A stretch of DNA of 64,000 nucleotides from Massariosphaeria phaeospora (GCA_011032825.1 JAADJZ010000013.1:930001-994000); one strand, 5' to 3'. Positions 32,857 to 45,964 are shown, counted from the stretch's first letter. The notes: a model not told the origin generated them from the sequence alone. Numbers and translations are program-made.

Positions 32857-35800
32857 TTACCAATTGACATCACTAAGTTGCAACTTCCTGGCCCGCTGAT
32901 TGCTGCGGTTATTACCGCCCTTGTCGAGACGCGGTTGCGCATACGGGTTCAAAGTCTTCTCCAGGCCTTGACGAGTTTCAACATCCTTCCTATTGGTATT
33001 GGACTGGACATGGTAGAACTCACCATCTGCTTCAGGGTCGTCTCGAAGATCGTAATTCAGGACCAGGTTCTTGATGCGCTGCTGCTCCTCTTTCTCGGCC
33101 TGCTGTTTGCTTCGCATGGCAACTGCAAAAGTAGAGTCCGAAGGAAGATCGATGGAGCGCGTCTGCGTCTTGTTCCCGCGCTTGCTGAGGAGGGAAAACT
33201 TCATTGTATTTATGGGAACGACTGGAGCAGCCGGGGCGGGTACCTCTACCCCACTGTCTTCAGCGTTGATAGTTGCCTCGCGACCACGGCGCATTGGGAG
33301 GGGAACGTCGAAGACTGGCTTGCGCTCGAACTTCCGGGACTCGACACTCTCTGACATGAGCTTTGAAAGTTCGCGGTCGAATTCCGCATCGGCTTCAGGG
33401 TCGCGCTCATCTTCTTGTCGAGTCACAACGATCTGCTCCTCTTCTTCATCGGATGATGCATGCTTTGCTGGTTCGTCATCTGCCGAGTCCTGTGGCCCAC
33501 AAGTTAGTATAAAGTGCGAAATCATGTGAGAATTGGCACACAAACCTCTGCGTCGTCTCCCGAAGACTTCTCATCATCAGCCTCTGGCATGATGACGTCC
33601 TCGTCATCGACCCCTTCAGCATCATCATCCGAAGCAGAGACGTCATCCTCGTCAGGCTCCACCGGTTTTCCAACTGCAGACGTCTGATAATTTTGCTTGA
33701 CAGCTTCACCGAATGCTTGTGAGGCCGCCTCGAGATCGGTGATCAGCTTCCATTGGGGTCGAGTCAGCATGTATGCATCCTGCACGATGAACTCCACATC
33801 CATAGGCAAGGGCTCTTTGACACATATGTAGTACTGGAAGTAGCTCAAGAAGAAATCAAGCTTCTTTTTGGCGGCACCTTTGTCGTAGTACATGCCACAA
33901 GTCTCTAGCAAATTGCAGACCAGACGGATGCGAAAGAAATCATCCGGCAGGTCCAACGGATTCACGAGTCCAGGGCGTGCATAGCCACCTTCATAGCCGT
34001 AATTAAGCAGCTTGTATAAGGTATCAAAGATCAACGGTGAATCGATCAGGCGATAGATGTACAACTCCCCGAGGTACTTCACTTCTGCGATTCGGCGCTG
34101 GTTGAATTTGAAGTCATTGAACTCTAACCCAAAGGTGATCGACTCCAGAAGATCATCAATAACCGAGATAGTGAAGTCCTGATGATATCGGTGGATCGTT
34201 CCTAAGATAACGGACATGAGATGGATGGTGCTGTACTTGATTTTCCAGGGCTTCGTAAAGATCTTGTGTAAATGGTTCACGATGTCGGCTTCCTCCCAGT
34301 GCATTTTACGGATCTGTTTGACAGTCTTGTCCAACGTTTTCCGGCTCAGGTCCTCGTACATCAGCTTGCGCAAGAACAGCTCAATAGGAGTCCGCTCTTT
34401 CTGTTCAATGGCCGCGCGCTCGGGTGGGTTAACGTAATAGACGGCGTTTTCGATCAGCATGCGCTCCTGTTGGCCAATGACCTGGGCACCCTTTTTCCGC
34501 TGGAGTGTTTCCAGGAAGGATGCCATTCGGGGAGAGGTGTCCGGATTGCGCAGCAAGTAACGACCGCAATTCTCAAGCAGGTTACAGATGATCTCGATGT
34601 TCATCCTCGAAAACTCGTCAAGGCTTACTCTCAGGCAGTGGAAGATGACATGCTCGGGGACAACTCCAAACTTGGTCAATTCCGCCAGGTAACGCACATT
34701 CTGAGTACGAACTTGTCCGAGAAAGTCCTTTGACTTGCGGCGCTGGAGGCTGCGGAACTCGTCGTCAAGATAGGTTACTAGGCCTTGAGATACATCCGGC
34801 ATGTACTTGCCCAGTGTTGCGACGAGTCGTGAATACAGAGGTAAGAGATCAGACCGCCCTTTCGGAATTTCCTGGACCGCTTTGATAAGACGATTGCGTG
34901 AAGCCTTGGAGTTCAAAAAGCAGAAGTCGATTGCTGTCTCGTCTACTGCGTCCTTGGTGTTCAACTCGGGGAGGCGCGCCAAAATGGCGTCTACCTGGGC
35001 TCCGACAGATTTATTGGCAATGGCGGTGGACTGATCATCGGCTTCAGCGGCCTTTATCTCTTCTACGCTGTCCTTGTCTGCGGCCTCTGGCTTGACCTCA
35101 AGCTTCTTCCCAACTTGCTCATCATTATCTGTTTTCTTTTTCTTGACTTCTTCTAGCAAAATTCCAGGAACTCGGTCTTTCAGGTCGATTAGATTTTCGT
35201 AGAAGCGGCGTTCGTCTTCATCTTCCCATATACCGGCTCCGTCACCCTGTCCGCGAAGGTAGTCCCCAGCTTTGACAAGCCCAATCGCACTATCACCAGT
35301 GTTTGCAGAGCTATCTTTCTCCTTCAAATCGGGCATCTCCACTCCCAACGCATCAGCCAAGATTTGAGCGTTAGCAGTCAATCGCTCTTGTGACTTGACC
35401 TGCTTTTCGTAATTGCTCTGACGATCCTCGAACACTTCCCCGGATTTGACGTAGGCCTCAGCGTTCTTGCGACTCTGATTCACCAGATGCTTCTGATCAC
35501 GCAACAAATGAGTCTTGACATCCTCAAAATAGCGCACTAGGATGTTCTTGAAGCGTTGTCGAATTTCGGAAGATGTGATCGGTGGATCCGGGCCTGTCGC
35601 ATCGTCGTCTTCGGTCGCGGAAGCCTCCTCGTTCTTATCTGTAGTCATAGTACCATCCTCATTCACAGTCTTGCGGCCTTCTGCCGTGGATGTCTTGGCA
35701 CCCAATATGTCCCATGCAAATGCCTTCACGAATATGACCACCAGTGCCAGGTTGATGTGATCGCGATCGTGCCCGAGCATGTCCTTGAGCACCTCTAGCG

Positions 35801-36517
35801 GGAACGGTTCCGCGTCGGCATTGTCGGCGCGGTTCGCTACCGGTTTGGCCTTGGTAGAGCCTTCGATGAGTTTGATATTTTCCTTGGCCTTGCCCGCCTC
35901 TTCTGGTCTGGCAACATCTTCCAAGCTCCTCAGAACACCCACAAGCCATAGCTCGGTCGCCACGCGCAGCAGCACCCGCTGGCGCGCCAGACGTTCTTTC
36001 TCCTCCCTCTCGCGAACATCTTGTGTAAGATTCTTCAGGTGAGACTTGTCCGGAGTGCTCAGTCCTCTGCCGATGTACCAGCCCATGTACCCCGTGAATT
36101 CGCTGGGACCGAATCGCTGGTGGAGTGCGCTAACAACTTCGACGCCGGCGGCAACCTCACCGGGAGACTTGAGTTTGCAAAGGCCTTCGTAGCAGGCTGA
36201 GATGATCTCCGAAAGGTACTTGTGGAGGGACAGGGTACGGATTTCTTGGAGGAACTGAGACTGCGTGGAGGCGGCGAGGGTCGTACGTAGGCGCTTGATG
36301 AAAGCCGTGTTCTTTTTCATGGACGAGTCCAAGGAGCCTTGCACCGCGAAGACATCTGCCTCATGTGTGAGTATAGGAGGAGCCGGGTCAAGGGATGCAT
36401 CATACCTTGATCGCCAGCCCAAGCTCTCAGATTAAGCTCCCGCAGCGCGCCTAAGTTCTGTCAACATGCCTCTTGTACACAGAGATATGGTGGCCTACGT
36501 TTTCTCGGTCGCTCCAT
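32857..36517 (-). CDS. UPF2: Nonsense-mediated decay factor UPF2/NMD2
   Basis: Cytoplasmic scaffold that joins UPF1 and UPF3 in nonsense-mediated mRNA decay. I join four exons: 36499-36517 (19 nt), 36406-36450 (45 nt), 33546-36355 and 32857-33489, giving 1168 aa in one frame. The first two exons are needed to obtain the N-terminus MERPRKRALRELNLRAWAG, which then reads QDVFAVQGSLDSSMKKNTAF as in relatives. Introns are 48, 50 and 56 nt. Three MIF4G-type helical regions follow (approximately 25-250, 470-650 and 680-890; LRVSLDEFSRMNIEIICNLL and FFRIRLVCNLLETCGMYYDK are typical). Next come an acidic stretch (DEDDVSASDDD, SSDEEEEQ) and the UPF1-binding C-terminus (FDRELSKLMSESVESRK). Divergent from the chitin synthase, 3.7 kb away. 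Confidence 0.93.
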
Positions 36518-39500
36518 GGGATGTTGGGTGGAGCCCGCACTTATGGAGGGGTGGGCGTTGATAGCAAGGCGGGTCGTCTAGGAAACGCGCACATAGAAAG
36601 CGGGTATATCGGGTGCGGCGTCTGCTTGCATGGGGTCAGTTACTGCTGGTAAAGCTCGCAAAAGATCGCGAGGCTCGTCGGCGGGGCAGGGTGAGACAGT
36701 TTCAAAGGCGGCGTCTATTTTGCAGGGTGGGTTGGTGAAGTACCGAGAGCTCGTACCTGCAGACGGCTCTTATCGGCCGGTGCGGTTCGCACGCGTATTA
36801 GGTAAGCGAGAGCGGTACCACATGACGTGTGTTTCTACAAACATAAAAGCTTCACATGGATTCTTTCGCATCTCTACTCCGTGGTTCGCGTAGTATAAAA
36901 TCGTGCTACAACCAGCTTATACTGAAGAGCCCTCTGAGCAGAGCGCAATGCTGGAAGATATTACAGCGACCGGCTAGATAATCTAACTATATACCTACAA
37001 ATTCCTATTGTATCCAGTATACTAGATAACTCTACATATAGCTTGCAGAAGTACGAGAGTAAGCATTACCTATCTCCGCATTAGAAACGAATTACTGTAT
37101 GCCTCCTTAGTACCGGATAGACCTTGATCCATTAAGGCATTTGGAACACACCAAGTGAAGAGCGGCGTTTAGCATTCGACCAGTATCGACATAACAGCAC
37201 AGTATTACCTCAAACAACCAAACCCCTCATCGTTTACATCCCAAAACACTGAGCGTCATCGGCGGACGCACATAACATGGCTTTGCAAAAGAAGAACTAT
37301 GCTTCAACATCACGTCGACACTATCAGAAACCACGTCGAAGGGCAACAAGAGGGACGTCTTGAGAGTACATAAGTCAAGCTCGAATAGCCAGATGCCCAA
37401 GATATTGCTTCTACCTGCTTCCACCTACTGCACCCATACATATATACAGCAAGTAGAAGCTCGCCACGGCTTCGCCCAGCCTGGCCTGGCCTACGCGCCC
37501 CTCCGGTGCCTTCCAAGCGCGGGCGGTACACAGTACTGGGCAGCCTGCAGGTCGTCGCGCATGCAATGCAGCATCGGTACGGAGTATAATTAGCAGATCA
37601 ACATCTATATTCTGGCAAAGCAATTGTCGAACGCCTCAGATGTTCCGGCGTGTTCCAGAAAAACCTGCACGTGGGACATGTTCTACCTAGGTACCTTGGT
37701 AGAGGCGCAAGAGAGTCGAATGAGATGTTGGACTCTATGTAGATTAATGTCTTGGGGAAGTTTGCTTCGTGTTGGTGCCAACTAAAAGGCGCAGGTGAAC
37801 ACTGTTGACTGCGTGATTGCGTGATCAGCATTTATAGTGACCAGAAGTTGCCTGTACAGTTGAGGCTGCGGTATGTGCCGGACCGTAGCGGATGGAATTC
37901 CGAGCCTTCCATAAAGGCCACAGAGTAGGATATTACTAGCGAACCAAGGTGGGGGCCGTCAAATCTATCTCTCACATTGGTGCGGTGGGCCTCAGGAACA
38001 AAGCTTCTTCTTTTCAACAAGCGAAGCCATGGTTTGCATTGGGTAGGTTTTAGGTAATGGGATGATGGGGGCGTTTTCTCAGGGGCTACATCGTTCATGC
38101 TAGCATTGGCTGCGGGAGGTGCACGACTCGCGCTGACGAGAATCTCCGAGGCGGCCTTAAATTGACGAGAGATGAAAGGCAAAAGCACGCAGATGGGAAA
38201 AATGAACCTCGTACCGTGGTTGAAAGGGAAGGGCCTTCTGCGGACGGGTCTCAGCCCTGGAGCGCGGCGGCGATCTCAGATGCCTTTCCCCAGCTGCCAC
38301 GCCGCTCCCGAGGAAGATCGGCACCACCAAGATGGACAGGAGAAATGATTCCCTGGGACTCGGAGTCGGGAGGCCCGGCTATATCCCGTGGAACCGCCGG
38401 CTCCAGCTCTCAGCCGCAGCGCTGGTTTCCGGATTATAGGTGGTAGACAGGCGGCAGTACAAAGGTATTTCTGGAAGGGAGACACGGCTGTGGTGGAACA
38501 TTGATGCGGCGCTGTAGTACCTCACCGCGTGCGGCTATGATGCCGTGGAAGTGATGCGGTGCCGCTCTGGCAGGCGTGGCACCAGCGGTCTATTAGCAGA
38601 GTGCAGTCAGCAGCTAGCCGAGAAGTGTCCGGGCGTCGATATTCTGAGTGCTTTGCTGTGGGGTGGGGGAGGCTCCAGACTCGCTGCCACGCTTTCGTGT
38701 GGCGTGTGCTGCGCCAGGGAAAGGGGGAGGGGAACTCTCATGACGCTTGTCTCGCTGGATTGTGTGGGCCTGAAGACTAAGTCAACCACCGACTCGCGAG
38801 TCGGGGCGAGGACTGCTGCATGCATGAGGCTTGAGCACCAGGCGCGGCTCCATTGGCCAGACGAGCCAGCGAGCTGCGCTGTAGGCCAACCGGCCGAACA
38901 CGGGGGCATTCGGGCACGCACTGCCCAGCGATGCGACGTCGAGCGGAGCGGCGGATCGTGGATGGGATGCATGAAGGGCGCAAATTCTTTCCCGCCATGA
39001 TGCCAGCAGGGGAAGACGAGGGCTGGGCCGCACGCTGTGGTGGCCGGGCGGAATCCAGCGACTCCACGGCCCTCGCATGTCGTCGTCGTGGTCATCGGAA
39101 CATTGAGGCCCCCTTGTCGTCGTCGTGGTCATCGGAACAATGACCGGCGAGGCCCTCCAGCTCGCAGTCCGGCGCCAGAGGGGCAGCGGACAGATTGTTT
39201 CGCCGGATGGGGCCCGTTGCTGCCCCTTTGCGGCGTCGCGAAACAGGGCCTTTCCCTTCCCGAAATAGCAGGCTGCCCGCCAAGACCGCACCACAGCTGC
39301 AGACTGCCATCGGGACGGCCAGACTGCCAGCTGCCAGACGGCCGCCTCCACCGCCTGCACACAGAGCACACTCACCGACGCGCACCAGCCGGAAGAGAGC
39401 GAGTCGAGTCGAGTCGCGGCGTGCTGCCCCAAGCCCAGCGGCAGCCTGTCGCGCCGCCGTCGACGCGCCGCTAGCCCGGGAGGCGTCAAGTCAGCAGCAC

Positions 39501-40188
39501 GACGAGCACCGGCGGATGGCACAGGAGTTGGCCCGCCCCTGTGACGATCGAACGCGCCAGCATGCGACGGCGGCGGCCCAAGCGCTCCGCCCTCTGGCTT
39601 CGTACAAACTCGCACCGCGCCCCCAGTGCTGCCTCTTCCTCCTCTCCCCTCCAGGCGCTTCCCCTCGTCTTGCAGCGTGCGCGACCTCTCTTAATGCCCT
39701 CGACTTAATCACCTGCTTTCCTTGACGCCGCTTCTCCCCCTCACATTCGTTTACCCCCCCCAGCCACGCCCGCGGGCATTTCCATATATTGACCACCTTC
39801 GCTACTAACGCCACGGTCCTCAGCTGCCTTCTCTTCGACATCCTCACGCTCGCCTCGCGCTCGGTACCTTTATCGATTATCTAGCGCCGTGCAACAACAG
39901 CTGGCAAGCGTCCGCTGTATCACTCGACTAATCTCCCGCCGCCCTGGAACAGCTGCTACCTCGCCATCACCGACACCGCAACTCATCCGACGAACCCCTC
40001 TCGACAGATCGAGTGCCTTAAAGCTCACCGAGACGCCGCTCCACTGCAGACCAGCGCCTACCCGTCCCTTCTGCCAGCCGCTAAGCTCGGTCCTTCGTCC
40101 ATGATATAGAGCATACAGAACTCTCGTCCATCGATTGTAGACTATTCCTCGACCAACGACTAAACACAACTACATTTAATACATCACC
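36518..40188. other. Large divergent intergenic region, GC-rich right half
   Basis: This separates UPF2 from the chitin synthase. A plus-strand 87-codon frame at 36630-36893 is unrecognised. 38.5-39.7 kb is very GC-rich and has long overlapping frames on both strands (up to 277 codons), which I take as a composition effect. A 37-bp-period duplication lies at 39078-39139. The last 0.5 kb is C/T-rich, the usual look of a long 5' leader, and ends with TTAATACATCACC before the ATG. Confidence 0.5.
39078..39139. repeat. Direct repeat of 25 bp, period 37
   Basis: Identical 25-bp units at 39078-39102 and 39115-39139 (TGTCGTCGTCGTGG...), separated by 12 bp. Non-coding as far as I can tell. Confidence 0.9.
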
Positions 40189-42895
40189 ATGTGGGGGCAA
40201 GCGGCAGCTCTGTTGCCGCGGGTCGACCAGAATGGCGTCGCCGACATCACGGACCCGTGGGCGACCAAGGATGTAAGTCGACTGCGCTCCAACGCATGTT
40301 CGGGAGTCTTGACTAACTCTACCAGATCGTTTACGTTGCTATTGTCGGCACCGTCATGCTTGCTGCGCTTTTGGAATGGTTCCTCTGGCTAGCCGCTTTC
40401 ATGTACTGCTTGGTCAAGGTCTTCCAGAAGGCGGAAAACGTCAGCGTCAAAATTCTTTCTGTTGTCATGATGATACTATTCACCGCATTTCGGTACGCAA
40501 CTTCAAATACTCCACCAAACGGTGACTAACATAACGCAGGGGCATTTTCCTTCCGATTATGGTCGTTACCCTACCTCTTCCCTCGCAAGTCGTCAAATAT
40601 TTTCCCATAGCCATGGTGGAGTTTCTCCAATGGTTTGCTTTCTGGGCCTTCGCTGGTTTGTTGACGATTCCGTGGCTATTCTGCGTATACCAGCTCGTAA
40701 CCCACTCGGTCGGTCGCACCAAGAGGATCAAAACAGTCTTGGATGAAGCGTCTGCACCCAAGGTCGTCATCATCATGCCGTGTTACCAGGAGATTCCGGA
40801 TATTTTGCTCAGAACGTGCGACTCGCTGGTCGACTGCGATTATCCCCCGTCCTGCCTACATATTTTCCTGTCGTTCGACGGTGATGATGAGGGCGAGCTC
40901 TATCTGAACACCATTGAGAAACTGGGTGTGCCGCTGACCTTGGACTCTTATCCCAAGTCCATTGATGTTACCTACCGAAGTTGCCGTATCACTGTATCCC
41001 GTTTTCCCCACGGTGGAAAGCGTCACTGCCAGAAGAGAACCTACAAGCTCATCGACAAGATCTACAGCGAGTACCTCAAGCGCAACGACAACCTTTTCGT
41101 GCTCTTCATTGATTCCGACTGCATCCTGGACAAGGTTTGCATCCAGAACTTCGTGTACGAGATGGAACTCAAACCTGGAAGCAAAAAGAACATGTTAGCT
41201 ATGACTGGTGTCATCACGTCCACGACGGAGAAGAACTCTCTCATCACCCTTCTTCAGGATATGGAATACATCCATGGCCAGCTCTTCGAACGATCAGTCG
41301 AGTCCGGCTGTGGCGCTGTTACGTGCTTGCCCGGTGCCCTTACGATTCTTCGGTTCTCGGCTTTCCGACGCATGGCTAAGTACTACTTCGCTGATAAGGC
41401 CGAGCAATGCGATGATCTCTTCGATTACGGCAAATGCCATCTGGGCGAGGATCGATGGTTGACCCACTTGTTCATGATCGGTGCCCAAGAGCGATACCAA
41501 ATTCAGATGAACACAAGCGCTTTCTGTAAGACCGAGGCTGTTCAAAGCTACCAATCCCTTCTCAAGCAGCGTCGCCGTTGGTTCCTCGGCTTTATCACGA
41601 ACGAGGCATGCATGCTTACAGATATCCGCCTCTGGAAACGATATCCCCTTCTTTGCCTGATCAGGTTCGCGCAGAACACAATTCGAACCACGGCCTTGCT
41701 CTTCTTCATCATGGTCCTCTCCCTCATCACCACCTCCCAGAAAGTCGCAAATCTCCCCGTGGGTTTCATCGCTGTCTCGCTCGGTCTAAATTGGGTTCTT
41801 ATGCTGTACTTTGGCGCAAAGCTTGGAAGGTACAAGATCATGCTGTACCCCGTCATGTTCATTGTCAACCCGTTCTTCAATTGGCTTTACATGGTGTACG
41901 GTATTTTCACAGCTGGTCAGCGCACTTGGGGAGGCCCACGAGCTGATGCTGGCACTGCCGACCCGTCAAAGACGCCCCAACAAGCCATCGAACACGCGGA
42001 AGCGACTGGCGACGATCTCAATGTTGTTCCGGAGACCTTCAAGGCCGCCGCAGAGTCTCAAAAGCGTCCTGGCGCTGCACCACTCCAGCCATCGGAACAT
42101 CTCGAGGGACGTTTTGCTCCGGCCGAGAAACTACCCGGCGGTTGGTACCAACAACCGAACGATTCTGGACTCACTTTGCCCAATATGTTGCCCCGCAACC
42201 CGAATGTCCCGAACGTTCCGCTCCACCCCCGTGCTTCGATGGATTCGTTGGTCTCCGCCACATCTGCCGGCAATTCGGTGTACTTGCCACGTCGTGTGGA
42301 GAGCTTCATGGATCCGGAGGATGCGCGCATGTACCACAAGACTCAAGCCAACCAGAAACCCGCCGGAGGTGCATATTTCGAAGCTGAGCGCAGTACCAAC
42401 TCCCCATATGAAATCAACTCGAACGGCAAAAACCAGTACTACGAGTCTGTCGACTCATTGTCGGAAGACTCGATCTATCACGGACAAGGAAAGCTACCGC
42501 AGAGGCCTGCAGTTTCTCGCGGCACCACCGAGCCCAATGCCCATGCCGGTCAGCGTACACCTTCCGGCAACTCACCTCTCTCTGCCGAGTATGGGCAGAG
42601 CGGATTGGAACCGCCTACAGCAGCTTATAACCGCGGCTCGCGCGATACTTCTCCCTCGAACGCTCGCTCTGGACGCAGTCCGCTCGCACGACAAAGCTAC
42701 GTGAGGACCGCGCCCGGCGAAGAGTTGGGCTTTGAAATGCAGAGTCAGCAACAGAATAGTCTGATGCGCGACGTGTCACCAGCTCCGCTTGCGTCGGAGA
42801 TGTCTTCTCAGCCTAGCCACCAGCGGAACGAGTCTGGTGATTCTGACAAGAAGAGGCGGAAGAGGCTCACAAAAGACCCGCCCAGCCACAAATGA
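40189..42895 (+). CDS. Chitin synthase, class VI-like (no myosin domain)
   Basis: A processive family-2 glycosyltransferase of the plasma membrane that polymerises GlcNAc from UDP-GlcNAc into chitin. Exons 40189-40272, 40326-40492 and 40540-42895 give 868 aa; introns are 53 and 47 nt. The N-terminus DPWATKDIVYVAIVG, formed across the first splice, begins a membrane region (LEWFLWLAAFMYCLV, MVEFLQWFAFWAFAGLL). Catalytic motifs follow: SFDGDDEG, LFIDSDC, CHLGEDRWLTHL and QRRRW (about residue 427), then more membrane helices. The 300-residue C-terminal tail is Ser/Pro/Asn-rich, hydrophilic and probably regulatory. Length and the absence of a myosin motor or cytochrome b5 domain suggest class VI (ChsD-like) in division III, but class assignment needs a phylogeny. 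Confidence 0.92.
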
Positions 42896-43906
42896 GATAT
42901 CTGAACTGATATTTAATGTTTGAACTATCACGCGTGCGAGCCTTCTGTCCGCTTCTTCTTTTGTCATACACGAAAAGCTGGGATTCCTTTCTGAGTTGAG
43001 TCGAACGCGTTCTAGCATCCTCATCGTTGCTTTGTTGTCTAAATTCTTTGCATTCATCTTCCACCGCATTGGGGCATTGGCGTTGCATCCCGAGTTTGAT
43101 TACATTTAGATTCGTCGCGTTCATCACATTCACTCGGTGTACATATACTGCGGAGGCTGGTTGGCAGGGGCTCTGGGGATAATCTCGATGCACACGCAAG
43201 TCATGAAGTCACCTCATGGTGGGACACATCACCCTTTACTCCATCACGTCTCACTCACACCATGACGCTCTCAAGCGTTCGCATCCGAGCATCCGGGCGG
43301 TAGGGATCTACGGAGCGCGCCATACTTGGCCATGAGCGGAACGGGCCACTTGTGATGCGCATGGTTGGATAGGAAGGGTTCCCCTTGATGTTTTTTACCT
43401 TAATGTAATCGGTTCACGAGAATCTGAGATACTTATCTAAATCACTGAATGCGCTGTTCTACTATATGTGTGAACTTGTTTGAGCATCACATCACCAGCG
43501 ACCAACATTAAACCTGGGAACGTTTGTGGTGTTTGTGACGCTAAGCCTGTTTACCTCGTCGACCACTGCCGTGCCGTGCGCGCAACGCGCACGAACACCA
43601 AACCACCAGACGACTACCAAGCTTCTTCAACGGCCTCGTAACTCAAACAACCATGGCTCCAGTCGACGACGCGAGTGCAGCAATAGATCCACTGGATAGT
43701 GGAAAATAATGTACATACCGGGGAATTGCGCTCCAGTACGCAGTCTCGCACGCAACGCTTGCTTGCCTAAAGACACCGAGGTCGTTAGAGCACACGGGCA
43801 GGCAGCTAAAGACACCCCGGGCCGACTCAGCCTAGAGTAGGAAGTCGCGCTTATACGATTTGAGGAGTGAGGAGATTTTATAAAGAGAGCGTTGGCTTGA
43901 CTCGGC
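42896..43906. other. Intergenic, 3' region of the chitin synthase
   Basis: Frames on the minus strand here are antisense or low-complexity. No gene, RNA or terminal repeat was recognised. The right end borders a transposase relic. Confidence 0.5.
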
Positions 43907-44340
43907 ATGGAGGAACGAGAGAGATGGGAAAGATTCGTGTCGCAGATTGCTGGAATGGACTCTCTCCGCCACAAAGCTCATTCACAGCTTAGGTACAAGC
44001 AGTCTTTTAAGCGCTTACACGCTACGGTTGCTAAGTATAACGTACAGCCGCAAATCATGTACAACATGGATGAGAAAGGCTTCCTAATAGGTGTCTTAGG
44101 ACGCTCTGAACGCGTCTTTTGTCGGCAGCAATGGGACAAGAAAGAGGTGCGCGTAGCACTCCAGGATAGCTCACGTAAGTGCATAAATCTACTCACTAAC
44201 ATCTGCGCAGATGGGAGCACTCTACCAACAAGCCTTATCCTTCAGTCAGCCAACAGCAGGCGCCACGGGTGGCTGACGCTGAAGCTGGAAATCACGACTG
44301 TTTCATCACCTCATCTCCATCTAGACGAACAACGAGGTTG
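43907..44340 (+). mobile_element. Relic of a pogo/Fot1-type transposase (central part)
   Basis: An open stretch of about 150 codons aligns with the middle of the transposase at 26324-28210. YNMDEKGFLIGVLGRSERVF matches YNMDEKGFLIGITARSKRVF; CADGSTLPTSLI matches CADGEALPPAVI; ALQDSSRK matches ALQDGSRE. After about 44250 similarity continues in another frame (DAEAGNHDCFITSSPS against DVEAGKHQVFFANSPS), showing a frameshift. The N-terminal DNA-binding part, the second and third catalytic acids and the terminal repeats are missing. It is dead. Its divergence from the intact copy is large, so it derives from a different or older family member. Confidence 0.85.
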
Positions 44341-44641
44341 GTATGGTGAGGGTTGACGTTTGACACCTTGTTGCCTGCGCGGCAAGTAAGGGAAAAAGCG
44401 CTGAAGAAGAGGGACAACAAAACCTTCGTCGTAGTACGTGCACCCTTCCGTCCCAACTACAGTGCAACTTGAGTACTAACACAGCGTAGATGGCCATAAT
44501 CAGAGTGTCTGTGTTGGCCATCCTCGTTGTCGCATACCCCCTCCCTCTCAAATACCGCCGACTGTTCCGAGCCGCGCAAGCCGCGAAACCAGAGAGCTTG
44601 TTCTCGTGGAAGAACTTCCGCACGAAGCCGCGACGCAATGA

Positions 44642-45641
44642 GTACTCGACGAGCTTGCAAGACACGGACTGCCGTGGGCGGCAGTGTTGGCAGCCACAGC
44701 CGTGAGACCCTGGACGACAGGATGGGACCCGTCCTTCACGTGGACCAAGACGAGGTTCCAGAACTACCCTCGCCGGGTAAAAATGCAATGCTCATCGGCC
44801 AAAAACAACCAGGCCATCTGCACTAGCGGCTATGACCCCGACTCGGACCCCCGAGCTCCATGGAATAACACGGATGAGTGGTCGCAAGGGGTAGGAGTTC
44901 TCGACATGACGACTGTGACGCTAAAGGATCGGTATGAAGGGTCTACTCCTCCTTATACTGCACCGGATATCGTGAGGAGAGCAATTGAGAATAAGTCAGT
45001 ACAAACGGGTCGCGTTCAGAGCTCTCTCTCGTTCTGACAAAAGCAGGCAACAAGTTCATCTGGATTACACTTCACAGGAAGTGAAGAATATCTTCGAGAA
45101 CTTCAACTCTGATATTCCAACCGACAGCAAGCCAGCGGACACGAAAGCGAACACGAACACGACCCTGATCATTGCCATCGTAATCCCAATCTCCGCTATC
45201 ATCATCATTATCGCCATGAGAATCGCGCTTTGTCTACGCCACCGACGTCGAAAGCAGGGACCACAACGCATGCGGATCACATACTCCTGGACCAGCTGGT
45301 CGATCCAGTGGAACAAGCTTTGTCGCAAGAAGTCGCCTGGAGCAGACGACCCCGTGAGCCACCCTCTGGGAGACCTCGGTACGAAAGCGAAATCATCACA
45401 ACAGACCTTGGACAAAATGCCGAGACCTAAATCCAACATCCCTCCACCTTATAGTCGGCATCCAAGCCATCAGCTAACCCAATACGAAAATCACACAAAT
45501 ACTAATACCTTCACAGTCGAGGGCGAACGGGGCACCCAGCACAATAACGGCGGCCGCGGTAATCAATTTGCGGGCCCAATTGGCACAGTCTTCAACGTGC
45601 TCATCTCGTACACTGGCAGAAAAGAGCCTGCACGAGATTAA
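44642..45641 (+). pseudogene. C-terminal remnant of a probable Kelch-type membrane protein
   Basis: Two joined segments, 44642-44994 and 45047-45641 (intron 44995-45046, GTCAGT...AAGCAG), form one frame of 315 codons. There is no convincing start: a TGA at 44639-44641 closes the frame upstream and no ATG precedes the conserved part. The stretch WSQGVGVLDMTTVTLKDRY, with TPPYTAPDIV, is the pattern I associate with the end of the Kelch-repeat ectodomain in fungal surface proteins. It is followed by a Thr/Asn stalk, one membrane segment (TLIIAIVIPISAIIIII, about 45160-45215), a basic stop-transfer (RHRRRK) and a Pro/Gln/Asn-rich tail. The repeats expected upstream are absent and a transposase relic lies there, so I read this as a truncated gene. 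A short intact gene with an unseen first exon remains possible. Confidence 0.5.
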
Positions 45642-45964
45642 ATACCGCCCGCTGTCGTCCTCTCTTTCAAGCGCATGTTACTGTACGGTATATCCGACCA
45701 GCGAAGTCGAGTTCTGTGTTTGTTCAACAATTTCAGAGCGAGACGTATAACATGAAATGCAGTCTCGTTCGAGCTAGGAATAGCAATAGTTGGCGGGGCC
45801 ACTGTGGGCAGGAAATTTCCGGGGAGTATGTTTCGCTTTCATTTGCTGCGCATTATGCATCACCAGGTCTTTGGGTACTTCTTTCAAGATGAGATAGACG
45901 CACGTAGTTTGGTTTTCGGCAGAGCATCTTAGGTAGAATGAGTCGAGCCATGTCCTTCACTTAC

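Noticed and set aside
38782..39615. Open frame of 277 codons on the minus strand
   Set aside because: Lies in a very GC-rich stretch where stops are rare; three other frames are open over the same bases, and the translation is Arg/Ala/Pro-biased without motifs.
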